From: Streptomyces sp. V2I9
Lineage (GTDB): Bacteria; Actinomycetota; Actinomycetes; Streptomycetales; Streptomycetaceae
Assembly (NCBI RefSeq): GCF_030817475.1
Contig: NZ_JAUSZJ010000002.1
Location: 3,388,001 to 3,452,000 of the forward strand
Length of the DNA: 64,000 nt
Direction of reading: 5' to 3'
Position 1 is the stretch's first letter. Each line of letters begins with the position of its first letter. A program made the position numbers and the translations under genes. The notes beneath the pieces are model-generated. The model ran no database searches, was not told where the DNA came from, and worked only from the letters and a program-made list of their open reading frames with translations. Below are positions 41,282 through 50,106 of this stretch, piece after piece.

Positions 41282-41371
41282 GACGATATCCCCGACACGA
41301 GGGGCCGCCTCCGCGTTTTCAGCGGTGAAGCGGCCGGTGAGCTGCTGACAGGAATGAGTCTGTGCGGCCCC

Positions 41372-41411
41372 GCTCACGTTCTGGTGGCGTCCCGCTGACG
41401 TTCGGCTGACG
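41372..41411 (-). promoter_or_regulatory. Four heptamer-like elements at 11-bp spacing, SARP-type operator candidate
   Basis: On the plus strand GCTCACG, GGTGGCG, GCTGACG and GCTGACG begin at 41372, 41383, 41394 and 41405, exactly 11 bp apart. SARP proteins bind direct heptamers with this spacing. The site lies between the SARP gene and the lipoprotein gene. Confidence 0.55.
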
Positions 41412-41478
41412 CCTCGCACTTCCTCGCGTCGGCCGGGCCGCACCCTTCCCCACCTGCGGTGGCGCCGGCCGGCACGGC

Positions 41479-44409
41479 TCAGGGTGCGGTGGCGAGCCGG
41501 AGCGCGGACCGTTCGTGGCGCACGCGGTAGGAGGGCTCCGCGGAGACGCGCAGCAGGACCTCCAGTGCCCGTACCGCGCCCTCGTCGTAACCGGCCTGCT
41601 CCGCCTCCCGCGCGGCCCGGTCCAGCAGCCGGATGCCGTCGTCCTCCTCGCCGAGCGCCAGACGCGCCTCGCCGCAGATCGCCAGCAGCAGGGACCGGCG
41701 GGCCGCCTCCTCGTGTTCGGGGCCCAGTTCGAGCGCGGCCCGCGCATCGGCCAGCGCCTCCTCCGGGCGGCGCGCGGTGAGCCGCATCCGCGCCAGGTGC
41801 TGGAGAGCGAGCATCTCGGTGTGCCGGTCCTCCTCACGGCGGGCCAGTTCCACGGCGCGGGCGCAGTTCTCCGACGCGGCAGGCAGGTCGCCCAGCTCGG
41901 CCTGGACGACGGCCAGGTTGACCAGCGCGGTCGCCTCGCCCAGCGGGTCGCCGGCCTCACGGGCGAGCTGCGGTGAGCGCTCCAGCAGGGCGGCGGCCTC
42001 GGCGGTCCGGCCCTCCTCCGTCAGCACCCAGCCCAGCAGCGTGAGCACCCTCGATTCGGCGTACGCGTCCTTCCCGGCGCGGGCCGACTCCAGGGCCAGC
42101 TCCAGCAGGGGCGCCCAGTTGTCCCGTACCCGCCACACCACCTGCGGCCACTGGAGCAGGATGATCCGCCAGGCCCGGTCCTCCAGGCCCGCGTCCCGCG
42201 CTGCCTGGGCGGCCAGCGCCAGGTTCTCGCGCTCGCCCGCCAGCCAGCGCATCGCCTCGTCCCGGTCGGCGAAGTCCCGTACGGCGGTGGGCGGGCGGAA
42301 TCCGTCCGGGAGGACGAAGCAGGGCTCGCCGCCGGGCTCCGCCGTGTCGGCGGCGGCCAGCGCGGTGGCGATGCAGTGGTCGAGCACCCCGGTGAGGGCC
42401 TCGCGCGCGGAGGCCGGGTCGAGACCACGGGCGTAGAGCCGCACCAGGTCGTGCAGGACCCACCGGCCCGGCGCGGTCTCGGCGACGAGGTGGGCGGCGG
42501 CCAGCCGCTCCAGCGCGGCCGACGCGGCCACCGGGTCCGTCCCCGCCAGCGCGGCCGCCGCGTACGGGTCGAAGTGACCGCCGGGGTGGTGGCCGAGCCG
42601 CGCGAACTGATGGACGGCGTCCGGCGGCAGGTGCTGGACGGTGAGCCGGAGCGCGGCCGCGACGCCGGTGTCGTCCACGTCGAGGCAGGCCAGGCGGCCG
42701 CGTTCGTCGGCCAGTTCGTCGGCGAGGGCGGCCAGCGTCCAGCGCGGCCGCCCCGCCAGTCGGGCGGCGGTGACGCGCAGCGCGAGCGGCAGCCCGCCGC
42801 AGAGTTCGGCGAGGCGGCGGGCCGCCACCGGTTCGGCGAGCACCCGCTCCTCCCCCAGCACCCCGGCGAGCAGCGCCGTGCCGTCGTCGGCCTCCAGCGT
42901 GTCGAGCGGGACGGGCCGGGCGGCGTCCGAGGCGATCAGCCCTTCCAGCCGGTGCCGACTGGTGACCAGGGTGACGCAGTCCGTGCCGCCCGGCAGCAGC
43001 GCCCGGACGGTGGCGGAGTCGCGGGCGTTGTCGAGGACGACCAGCAGCCTGCGCCGGCCGGTCAGCGAGCGGAAGAGCGCGGCGGCGGCCGGGGCGGACT
43101 CCGGGACCCGGCGCGGCGGGACGCCGAGCGCGAGCAGGAACTCCCGCAGGACGTCGACGAGCACGGGCTCACCGGCCTCGCTGAATCCGCGCAGGTCGGC
43201 GAAGAGGCGGCCGTCCGGGAAGAGCGCGTCGTTGCGGTGCGCCCACTGGAGCGCCAGCGCGGTCTTGCCGACCCCAGCCGGCCCGGTGACCAGGCAGACG
43301 GGCGACTCACCGGCCGCCGCCCGGCTGAGCGCGCCCAGCTCGGTGGTACGCCCGTGGAAACCGCGGGGCGCGCGGGGGAGCAGGTCGACGGGGAGCGGGT
43401 CGGCGGGGTGCACCGCGGGCGGTGCGGCGGGCCGCGAGCGCTGTGCGGCGGAGGAGGCCCCCGTCGTGCCACCGCCACCGGCGGTCGTCCCCGCCCCGGT
43501 GGCGGGCGGGCCTCCTGCGGGTCCCCCAACGGTTCCGGGGGCCTCAGCGGTTCCAGGGGCCCCACCGGTTCCGGGTGCCGCGGCGGCTCCGGGGGATCCG
43601 GCGGAGGGGGCCGCCGACCCGGACGCGGCGGTGGTGCGGCGGGCGGCCGGGGCGGCGGACGAGGGCGCCGGGTCGCCGCGCAGGATCAGCGCGTACGCGT
43701 CGGCGAGCTTGGGCCCCGGGTCGATGCCCAGCTCGTCGGCGAGGAGCCGCCTCGTCCGGTGGAAACGGTCCAGGGCCTCCGACTGGCGTCCCGCCCGGTA
43801 CAGCGCCAGCATCAGTTCGGCGGCCAGCGACTCGCGCAACGGGTGCGCCGCGGTCTCCGCCGCCAGCAGGGCGGCCGCCCGGTGGTGCTCGCCGAGCGTC
43901 CCGTACGTACGGGCCAGCAGCTCGACCGTCGCCAGCCGCGATTCCTCCAGGGAGTGCGCGGCCGCCCGGAGCGGCGGACCGGCGAACGCACCGCTGAGGG
44001 CCGGGCCCTGCCAGAGCGACAGGGCCTCCTTCAGCATCAGCACGGTGTCCGCCGGGCTGCGCTGCTCCCGCGCCAGCATCAGCAGTTCCTCGAACCGCTG
44101 CGCGTCCACCAGCGTCTCGGGGACCCGCAGCACGTACGCGTCCCCCAGGGTGGCCAGCTCGACCCCGTACGCCTCCGCGTCGGCGTCCACCAGCAGGGCG
44201 CGCAACCGCGACACATGGCCCTGGATGACACTTCGGGCCTGGAGCGGCGGGGTGTCGTCCCACAGGGAGTCGGTCAGCCGGCCGATGGAGACCGGAGTGT
44301 TGGCGGACAGCAGCAGTGCGGCGAGCAGGCTGCGCCGCTTGGCGGGACCCAGGGGCAGCGGTCCGGTGTGCGTCTCGACGGCGACCGTACCGAGCAGCCG
44401 GAACTCCAC
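41479..44409 (-). CDS. SARP/AfsR-type regulator with BTAD, NB-ARC and TPR domains
   Basis: The 976-residue protein begins with an OmpR-type DNA-binding domain (FRLLGTVAVETHTGPLPLGP) and a bacterial transcription activation domain to about residue 250 (LADELGIDPGPKLADAYALI). A Gly/Ala/Pro linker follows, then an NB-ARC ATPase with P-loop GPAGVGKTALALQW near residue 380. The rest is an alpha-helical TPR region. This is the AfsR layout of pathway-level antibiotic regulators. No biosynthetic cluster is adjacent, so it may act at a distance. The start is the GTG at 44409, 7 nt after AGGAG. Confidence 0.9.
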   Translation of the reverse strand: MEFRLLGTVAVETHTGPLPLGPAKRRSLLAALLLSANTPVSIGRLTDSLWDDTPPLQARSVIQGHVSRLRALLVDADAEAYGVELATLGDAYVLRVPETLVDAQRFEELLMLAREQRSPADTVLMLKEALSLWQGPALSGAFAGPPLRAAAHSLEESRLATVELLARTYGTLGEHHRAAALLAAETAAHPLRESLAAELMLALYRAGRQSEALDRFHRTRRLLADELGIDPGPKLADAYALILRGDPAPSSAAPAARRTTAASGSAAPSAGSPGAAAAPGTGGAPGTAEAPGTVGGPAGGPPATGAGTTAGGGGTTGASSAAQRSRPAAPPAVHPADPLPVDLLPRAPRGFHGRTTELGALSRAAAGESPVCLVTGPAGVGKTALALQWAHRNDALFPDGRLFADLRGFSEAGEPVLVDVLREFLLALGVPPRRVPESAPAAAALFRSLTGRRRLLVVLDNARDSATVRALLPGGTDCVTLVTSRHRLEGLIASDAARPVPLDTLEADDGTALLAGVLGEERVLAEPVAARRLAELCGGLPLALRVTAARLAGRPRWTLAALADELADERGRLACLDVDDTGVAAALRLTVQHLPPDAVHQFARLGHHPGGHFDPYAAAALAGTDPVAASAALERLAAAHLVAETAPGRWVLHDLVRLYARGLDPASAREALTGVLDHCIATALAAADTAEPGGEPCFVLPDGFRPPTAVRDFADRDEAMRWLAGERENLALAAQAARDAGLEDRAWRIILLQWPQVVWRVRDNWAPLLELALESARAGKDAYAESRVLTLLGWVLTEEGRTAEAAALLERSPQLAREAGDPLGEATALVNLAVVQAELGDLPAASENCARAVELARREEDRHTEMLALQHLARMRLTARRPEEALADARAALELGPEHEEAARRSLLLAICGEARLALGEEDDGIRLLDRAAREAEQAGYDEGAVRALEVLLRVSAEPSYRVRHERSALRLATAP
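43531..43595 (-). repeat. 18-nt repeats encoding the SARP linker
   Basis: Copies beginning GGTTCCGGGG, GGTTCCAGGG, GGTTCCGGGT and GGCTCCGGGG start at 43531, 43549, 43567 and 43585. They encode Pro-Gly-Thr steps of the linker between the BTAD and NB-ARC domains. Confidence 0.75.
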
Positions 44410-44557
44410 GAACGGCTCCTCTTCCGGGCGGGCGCACCCACGGTGGGGGCGCGGGATCCGTCCCAGAATATCGGGGTCTCCGCAGGACCGGTGCCGGGCC
44501 GCCGGGCCCGGCGGCGACGCTCGGCCGGCTGTCCGGTCCGCTCGTCGCCGCAGGTCG

Positions 44558-44779
44558 TCAGTGGTACCGCTGTTCGTCGTCCGAGACGACTGTGGTGGTG
44601 GGCGGCACGACCATCCGGCGGCGCCGCGCGATACTCATGTACACGAAGACCCCGATGAGGCCGACGAGCATCATGATCCAGCCGACCAGGTCGACGTTGA
44701 CCGAGTCGATCTGCCAGTCGGTGGCGAACGCCAGGATGGCGCCGGCACCGATCAGGAGAATGCATCCTCCGAGTCCCAT
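44558..44779 (-). CDS. Small two-helix membrane protein (DUF6458-like)
   Basis: The 73-residue product has two helices, MGLGGCILLIGAGAILAFAT and DLVGWIMMLVGLIGVFVYMS, joined by the short polar segment DWQIDSVNV. A basic cytoplasmic tail (ARRRRMVVPP) follows. This matches the DUF6458 family, widespread in actinobacteria and of unknown role. GAGGAGG lies about 8 nt before the ATG, so translation should be strong. It sits between the M18 aminopeptidase and SARP genes on the same strand. Confidence 0.82.
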   Translation of the reverse strand: MGLGGCILLIGAGAILAFATDWQIDSVNVDLVGWIMMLVGLIGVFVYMSIARRRRMVVPPTTTVVSDDEQRYH

Positions 44780-44809
44780 GACTTCCGCCTCCTCGACCGC
44801 CCGGTGAGT

Positions 44810-44843
44810 CCGGGCCGGTGTACGGACCGCGTACCCGGCCCGG
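44810..44843 (-). terminator. Hairpin terminator after M18 aminopeptidase gene
   Basis: CCGGGCCGG and CCGGCCCGG form a 9-bp stem, extended inward by GTAC/GTAC past a bulged T. Confidence 0.7.
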
Positions 44844-44914
44844 CAACAACCATGTGCGCGCGGTCGGTTGGGTGTCCTCACCCGGACGGCTGGAGGCGGT
44901 GCGACGCCGACCGG

Positions 44915-46213
44915 TCAGCCGGCGAGGAACGCGGCCAGCGCGTTCGCCAGCAGGTACGGGTCGTCCGCGCCGCACAGCTCACGGGCGCTGTGCATCGAGA
45001 GGATCGCCACGCCGATGTCCACGGTCTGGATACCGTGCCGGGCGGCGGTGATCGGGCCGATCGTGGTGCCGCAGGGCATCGCGTTGTTGGACACGAAGCT
45101 CTGCCACGGCACGCCCGCCTTCTCGCAGGCGGCGGCGAACACCGCGCGGCCGCTGCCGTCGGTCGCGTACCGCATGTTGACGTTGACCTTGAGGATCGGG
45201 CCGCCGTTGGCGACCGGGTGGTGCGTCGGGTCGTGCCGTTCCGCGTAGTTCGGGTGCACGGCGTGGCCGGTGTCGGAGGAGAGGCAGACCGTGCCGGCGA
45301 AAGCGCGGGCGCGGTCCTCGTACGTGCCGCCGCGCGCGAACACCGAGCGCTCCAGCACCGAGCCCAGCAGCGGGCCGTCGGCCCCGGTGTCGGACTGCGA
45401 GCCGTTCTCCTCGTGGTCGAAGGCGGCGAGCACCGGGATGTACGGGATGTCGGCGTCGTCCTGCCCGGCGACGGCGGCCAGGGCGGCGGTCGCGGCGTGC
45501 ACCGAGAGCAGGTTGTCCATCCGGGGCCCGGCCAGCAACTCCCGGTCCCGGCCCAGGTAGGAGGGCGGCTCGATGGCGTGCGGCATGAGGTCCCAGCCGG
45601 TGACGTCCTCCGCGTCGACGCCCGCCTCCTCGGCGACGAACCGGATCAGGTCGCCCTCCTCGACGTCGCCGAGCCCCCAGATCGGCTGCATGTGCTTCTG
45701 CCGGTCGAGCTTGAGGCCGTCGGTGTTGGCGGACCGGTCCAGGTGCACGGCCAGCTGCGGCACCCGCAGCAGCGCCCGGTCGATGTTGACCAGCCGGTGG
45801 GTGCCGTCGCGCAGCGAGATCCGTCCGGCCAGGCCCAGGTCCCGGTCGAGCCAGGTGTTGAGCAGGGTGCCGCCGTAGACCTCCACGGCGATCTGGCGCC
45901 AGCCGTGCGCCCCGGTGTCGGGCAGCGGCTTCACCCGCAGGTTCGGGGAGTCGGTGTGCGCCCCGGCGATCCGGAACGGGGTGTGCGCCCGGGCGCCCTC
46001 CGGCACGTACCAGGCGACGATGGCCCCGCCGCGCAGCACGTACTTCCCTCCGGGCGACGCATCCCAGGCGGCGGTCTCCTCGACCTGCCGGAACCCTGCC
46101 TCCTCCAGCCGGGCGGCGGCGTTCGCCACGGCGTGGTACGGGGACGGGCTGGCCGCCAGGTAGGACATCAGGTCATCGGTGTGCGCACGGTCGAACCGGA
46201 GAGGGGAACTCAT
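44915..46213 (-). CDS. M18-family aminopeptidase
   Basis: The 432-residue metallopeptidase contains the zinc-ligand blocks of the M18 family: AGAHTDSPNLRVKP, AAFDHEENGSQSDTGADG and a late SMHSARELCGADD. M18 enzymes are large cytosolic tetrahedral dodecamers that remove N-terminal Asp/Glu or other residues from peptides. It may act on peptides released by the proteasome, though no proteasome gene is adjacent. I prefer the ATG at 46213 because TACAGT lies 7 nt before it, indicating a leaderless message. The GTG at 46222 is an alternative. Confidence 0.9.
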   Translation of the reverse strand: MSSPLRFDRAHTDDLMSYLAASPSPYHAVANAAARLEEAGFRQVEETAAWDASPGGKYVLRGGAIVAWYVPEGARAHTPFRIAGAHTDSPNLRVKPLPDTGAHGWRQIAVEVYGGTLLNTWLDRDLGLAGRISLRDGTHRLVNIDRALLRVPQLAVHLDRSANTDGLKLDRQKHMQPIWGLGDVEEGDLIRFVAEEAGVDAEDVTGWDLMPHAIEPPSYLGRDRELLAGPRMDNLLSVHAATAALAAVAGQDDADIPYIPVLAAFDHEENGSQSDTGADGPLLGSVLERSVFARGGTYEDRARAFAGTVCLSSDTGHAVHPNYAERHDPTHHPVANGGPILKVNVNMRYATDGSGRAVFAAACEKAGVPWQSFVSNNAMPCGTTIGPITAARHGIQTVDIGVAILSMHSARELCGADDPYLLANALAAFLAG

Positions 46214-46333
46214 GTTCTTCACTGTAACGAGGACACGGGGTCCGGTATCCGGTGACCACGGGATCGGCGGCCCGGCGGACGCCCGGCAGGACCAGACTCC
46301 CGTCGATCAGCTCTGCGTACCCAGCCGCTACGA

Positions 46334-46371
46334 CGGCGCCGCCACCCGAAAGGATTCGGGTGGCGGCGCCG
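46334..46371 (-). terminator. Hairpin terminator after acyl-CoA dehydrogenase gene
   Basis: Perfect 17-bp arms (46334-46350 and 46355-46371, core GCCGCCACCCGAA) enclose AGGA, just past the stop codon. Confidence 0.88.
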
Positions 46372-46399
46372 GGGTGACGTACCGCGTGGTCGGGCGGTC

Positions 46400-48226
46400 C
46401 TAGAACGCGGCCTCGTCCAGCTCCATCAGGGAGTTGTCGACGGTCTCGGCGAGCGCGCGCTCGGTCGAGACGCCCGGCAGGACGTTCGCGGCGAAGAACT
46501 TCGCCGCGGCGATCTTGCCCTGGTAGAAGGCGGTGTCCTTGGCGGAGGCGGTCGGCAGCTTCTCCGCGGCGACGGCCGCGCCCTTGAGCAGCAGGTAGCC
46601 GACGACGACGTCGCCGGACGCCATCAGCAGGCGGGTGGTGTTGAGGCCCACCTTGTAGATGCTCTTGACGTCCTCGCCGGTCGCGGTGAGGTCGGTGATC
46701 ATCGTGCCGACGATCGCCTCCAGGTCCACGGCGGCCTTGGCGAGCGAGTCCAGCGCCGGGGCCAGCTCCTCGTTGCCCTGGGCCTCGGCGAGGAACTTCT
46801 TGATCTCCTCGGAGAGCGTGTTGAGCGAGGCGCCCTGGTCGCGGACGATCTTGCGGAAGAAGAAGTCCTGGCCCTGGATCGCCGTGGTGCCCTCGTAGAG
46901 GGTGTCGATCTTGGCGTCCCGGATGTACTGCTCGACCGGGTACTCCTGGAGGTAGCCGGAGCCGCCGAAGGTCTGGAGCGACTGCGCGAGCTGCTCGTAG
47001 GACTTCTCGGAGCCGTAGCCCTTCACGATCGGCAGCAGCAGGTCGTTGAGGCCGTTCAGCGCCTTGGCGTCCTCGCCTGCGGCCTCCTTCTCCTGGATCG
47101 CGTCCTGGACGGCGGCCGTGTACAGCACGAGGGAGCGCATGCCCTCGGCGTACGCCTTCTGCGTCATGAGCGAGCGGCGCACGTCGGGGTGGTGCGTGAT
47201 GGTGACCTTGGGCGCGGTCTTGTCCATGAAGTTCGCCAGGTCCGGACCCTGGACGCGCTCCTTGGCGTACTCCAGCGCGTTCAGGTAGCCGGTGGAGAGG
47301 GTGGCGATGGCCTTCGTGCCGACCATCATGCGGGCGAACTCGATGATGCGGAACATCTGGCGGATACCGTCGTGCTTGTCGCCGATCAGCCAGCCCTTGG
47401 CAGGGTGCTGGTCGCCGAACGTCATCTCGCAGGTGTTGGACGCCTTGAGGCCCATCTTGTGCTCGACGTTCGTGGCGTACACGCCGTTGCGCTCGCCCAG
47501 CTCGCTGGTGGTCCAGTCGAAGTGGAACTTCGGGACCATGAAGAGGGAGAGGCCCTTGGTGCCCGGTCCGGCGCCCTCGGGGCGGGCCAGCACGTAGTGG
47601 ATGATGTTCTCGGACATGTCGTGCTCGCCCGAGGTGATGAAGCGCTTCACGCCCTCGATGTGCCAGGAGCCGTCCTCCTGCTGCACGGCCTTCGTCCGGC
47701 CGGCGCCGACGTCCGAGCCGGCGTCCGGCTCGGTCAGCACCATCGTCGAGCCCCACTGCTTCTCGACGGCGATCTCCGCGATCTTCTTCTGCTGCTCGTT
47801 GCCCTCCTCGAAGAGGATGCCGGCGAAGGCCGGGCCGGAGGAGTACATCCACACGGCCGGGTTCGAGCCGAGGAGCAGCTCCGCGTAACCCCAGATCAGG
47901 GAGCGGGGCGAGGTCGTGCCGCCGATCTCCTCCGGCAGGCCCAGCCGCCAGTACTCGGAGTCCATGAACGCCTGGTACGACTTCCGGAAGCTCGCCGGGA
48001 CCGGGGCGGTCTTGGTCTCCGGGTCGAAGACCGGCGGGTTGCGGTCGGCGTCGGCGTAGGAGTCGGCGAGCTCGTTCTCGGCGAGGCGCGCGATCTCTTC
48101 CAGGATGCTCTTCGCGGTGTCGACGTCCATCTCACCGAACGGACCGGTGCCGTACACCTTGTCGCGCCCGAGGACCTCGAAGAGGTTGAACTCGATGTCG
48201 CGGAGATTCGACTTGTAGTGCCCCAT
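46400..48226 (-). CDS. Acyl-CoA dehydrogenase, long form with C-terminal extension
   Basis: The 608-residue FAD enzyme has the acyl-CoA dehydrogenase signature [20 protein letters not shown], a middle beta domain and a helical C-terminal domain ([15 protein letters not shown]). About 200 residues beyond the typical 380-residue size place it with the FadE5-like group, which has an N-terminal helix bundle ([18 protein letters not shown]) and a C-terminal extension. It catalyses the first step of fatty-acid beta-oxidation, so it may take over branched acyl-CoAs made by the bkd complexes. GGAG precedes the ATG. It is monocistronic with a strong terminator. Confidence 0.9.
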   Translation of the reverse strand: MGHYKSNLRDIEFNLFEVLGRDKVYGTGPFGEMDVDTAKSILEEIARLAENELADSYADADRNPPVFDPETKTAPVPASFRKSYQAFMDSEYWRLGLPEEIGGTTSPRSLIWGYAELLLGSNPAVWMYSSGPAFAGILFEEGNEQQKKIAEIAVEKQWGSTMVLTEPDAGSDVGAGRTKAVQQEDGSWHIEGVKRFITSGEHDMSENIIHYVLARPEGAGPGTKGLSLFMVPKFHFDWTTSELGERNGVYATNVEHKMGLKASNTCEMTFGDQHPAKGWLIGDKHDGIRQMFRIIEFARMMVGTKAIATLSTGYLNALEYAKERVQGPDLANFMDKTAPKVTITHHPDVRRSLMTQKAYAEGMRSLVLYTAAVQDAIQEKEAAGEDAKALNGLNDLLLPIVKGYGSEKSYEQLAQSLQTFGGSGYLQEYPVEQYIRDAKIDTLYEGTTAIQGQDFFFRKIVRDQGASLNTLSEEIKKFLAEAQGNEELAPALDSLAKAAVDLEAIVGTMITDLTATGEDVKSIYKVGLNTTRLLMASGDVVVGYLLLKGAAVAAEKLPTASAKDTAFYQGKIAAAKFFAANVLPGVSTERALAETVDNSLMELDEAAF

Positions 48227-48391
48227 GGGAAGGCTCCGTAATCAATAGCAGTGGCGCGCAGCGCCCTGGGGAGATGCGGGTCGGGCGACAGGCAGACAGG
48301 GATCGATCAGCTGACCTCTCCGATGATGCTACCCGTCAGTAATAAGGCGCAACCCCTCAAGCCGTAGATGTGTCCGATTACTCTTTGCGGC

Positions 48392-48850
48392 ATGTACGGC
48401 TACGACCAGAACCCTGGTGCTCAGCAGCAGATGGGTCAGATGGGCCAGATGGGCGGCGGCTACGGGGAGCAGCCGCTGTATCCCGAACCGTCGCCGCCCT
48501 CCCTGGCCGACGCGGTACGGGCCTTCACCACCGGCTCCCTCTCCGCCGAGGACTTCCAGCAGATCTTCGCGACCTCCAAGGTCTACTGCCCGCGCGGCGA
48601 CAACCCCGGCTTCCTGGCGCTGCACAACACCCAGCAGCCGGTGATCCCGATGTTCACCACGCTCAAGGAGCTGCGGCGGTACGCGGGCAAGGAGTCCAAG
48701 TACTTCGTGATCACCGGGGCCGAGGTGATCGACCTGCTGCCGACGGGGTACGGCTTCGTCCTCGACATGGAGGGCGACCACCGGATGGTCTTCGACGCCA
48801 AGGCCGTCGAGCAGATGGTCGACTTCGCGATGCGCCGGATGTACGGGTGA
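48392..48850 (+). CDS. SseB-domain protein with Gln/Gly/Met-rich N-terminus
   Basis: The 152-residue product has a low-complexity N-terminus (QQQMGQMGQMGGGYGEQ) followed by an SseB-type domain (FLALHNTQQPVIPMFTTLKE, then DMEGDHRMVFDAKAVEQMVD). The domain has no agreed biochemical function; in streptomycetes it occurs in many small cytoplasmic proteins. It is divergent from the acyl-CoA dehydrogenase gene. No clear ribosome site precedes the ATG, so the message may be leaderless. The start could be slightly different. Confidence 0.78.
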   Translation: MYGYDQNPGAQQQMGQMGQMGGGYGEQPLYPEPSPPSLADAVRAFTTGSLSAEDFQQIFATSKVYCPRGDNPGFLALHNTQQPVIPMFTTLKELRRYAGKESKYFVITGAEVIDLLPTGYGFVLDMEGDHRMVFDAKAVEQMVDFAMRRMYG

Positions 48851-49041
48851 TCGAAGCGTCCCGGTAGGCCGCCCGCCTGCCGTTCCCGTGTACGTGCGAG
48901 GGTCCGCGCCGGAAGGGGGGCGGGCCCTTTCCGCTGTGCGGGGGCGGGTGTGCCGCCCCGTGCGACCGCCCGGCCGTCAGGGGCCGGGTCGCTGTGTGCG
49001 GCGGTCCGGGAATGCGTGGCGCCTTGCGAGATGTTCATCAT

Positions 49042-49054
49042 TCAACTAAATTGA
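49042..49054. promoter_or_regulatory. A+T-rich inverted repeat before pirin gene
   Basis: TCAACTAAATTGA has TCAA/TTGA arms with one mismatch in the middle pairs. It lies about 30 nt before the start codon, in an otherwise G+C-rich spacer. It is a candidate site for a MarR- or LysR-like regulator. Confidence 0.4.
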
Positions 49055-49084
49055 TCGCAGAACACTCGCCCGGAGGTGGCTTCC

Positions 49085-50041
49085 ATGCCCGCAGTGACCG
49101 TCGACAACCCGCTGACCCTGCCCAAGGTGGCCGCTCCGGGTGACGCCGAGGCCCGGCCCGTACTCACCGTCACGACCGCGCCGAGTGGATTCGAGGGCGA
49201 GGGTTTCCCCGTCCGCCGCGCCTTCGCGGGGATCACCTACCGGCACCTCGACCCGTTCATCATGATGGACCAGATGGGTGAGGTGGAGTACGCGGCGGGC
49301 GAGCCGAAGGGCACGCCCTGGCACCCGCACCGCGGCTTCGAGACCGTGACGTACCTGATCGACGGGAGCTTCATCCACCAGGACTCCAACGGTGGCGGCG
49401 GCACCATCGAGAACGGCGACACCCAGTGGATGACCGCCGGGTCGGGCCTGCTGCACATCGAGGCCCCGCCGGAGTCGCTCGTCCTGTCCGGCGGGCTCTT
49501 CCACGGCCTCCAGCTCTGGGTGAACCTGCCCAAGGCCGACAAGATGATGAACCCGCGCTACCAGGACATCCGCGGCGGCGAGGTCCAGCTCCTGGCCTCG
49601 CCCGACGGCGGTGCGCTGCTGCGGGTCATCGCGGGTGAGCTGGACGGCCACCAGGGCCCCGGCATCACCCACACCCCGATCACGATGATCCACGCCACCG
49701 TCCGCCCCGGCGCGGAGGTGACCCTGCCCTGGCGCGAGGACTTCAACGGCCTCGCGTACGTCCTGGCCGGGCGCGGCTCGGTCGGCGCGGAGCGCCGCCC
49801 GATCGCGTTGGGGCAGACCGCCGTGTTCGGGGCCGGTGGTTCGCTGACCGTCCGCGCCGACGAGCGGCAGGACGGCCACACCCCGGACCTGGAGGTCGTG
49901 CTTCTCGGCGGACGCCCGATCCGGGAGCCGATGGCGCACTACGGTCCGTTCGTGATGAACAGTCAGGCCGAGCTGAAGCAGGCGTTCGAGGACTTCCAGG
50001 CCGGGCGCCTCGGCACGGTACCCGCGGTCCACGGCATGTGA
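49085..50041 (+). CDS. Pirin-family cupin protein
   Basis: The 318-residue protein is a two-domain cupin with pirin's metal ligands: WHPHRGFETVTYLI supplies two histidines, and GLLHIEAP supplies a third histidine and a glutamate. Bacterial pirins bind iron, can degrade quercetin-like flavonols, and in some species modulate pyruvate dehydrogenase or acyl-CoA dehydrogenase activity. The acyl-CoA dehydrogenase gene nearby makes such a link conceivable. The ATG at 49085 has GGAGG 8 nt upstream, which excludes the GTG at 49076 that overlaps it. A long palindrome ends the gene. Confidence 0.92.
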   Translation: MPAVTVDNPLTLPKVAAPGDAEARPVLTVTTAPSGFEGEGFPVRRAFAGITYRHLDPFIMMDQMGEVEYAAGEPKGTPWHPHRGFETVTYLIDGSFIHQDSNGGGGTIENGDTQWMTAGSGLLHIEAPPESLVLSGGLFHGLQLWVNLPKADKMMNPRYQDIRGGEVQLLASPDGGALLRVIAGELDGHQGPGITHTPITMIHATVRPGAEVTLPWREDFNGLAYVLAGRGSVGAERRPIALGQTAVFGAGGSLTVRADERQDGHTPDLEVVLLGGRPIREPMAHYGPFVMNSQAELKQAFEDFQAGRLGTVPAVHGM

Positions 50042-50057
50042 CGTCCGGTCACCCGTG

Positions 50058-50091
50058 CGGTGTGCGTCGGCGGGCCCGCCGACGCACACCG
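50058..50091 (+). terminator. Loop-less 34-bp palindrome after pirin gene
   Basis: Perfect 17-bp arms (50058-50074 and 50075-50091, left arm GGTGTGCGTCGGCGGG plus one outer C) abut without a spacer. In RNA it forms a very stable hairpin with a minimal loop. Confidence 0.8.
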
Positions 50092-50106
50092 TGATCGGCT
50101 GGGAGG

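Noticed and set aside
42641-46255. A 1204-residue open frame opposite the SARP and M18 genes
   Set aside because: It has no domain, is dominated by Ser/Arg/Ala, and covers three well-supported minus-strand genes and their spacers.
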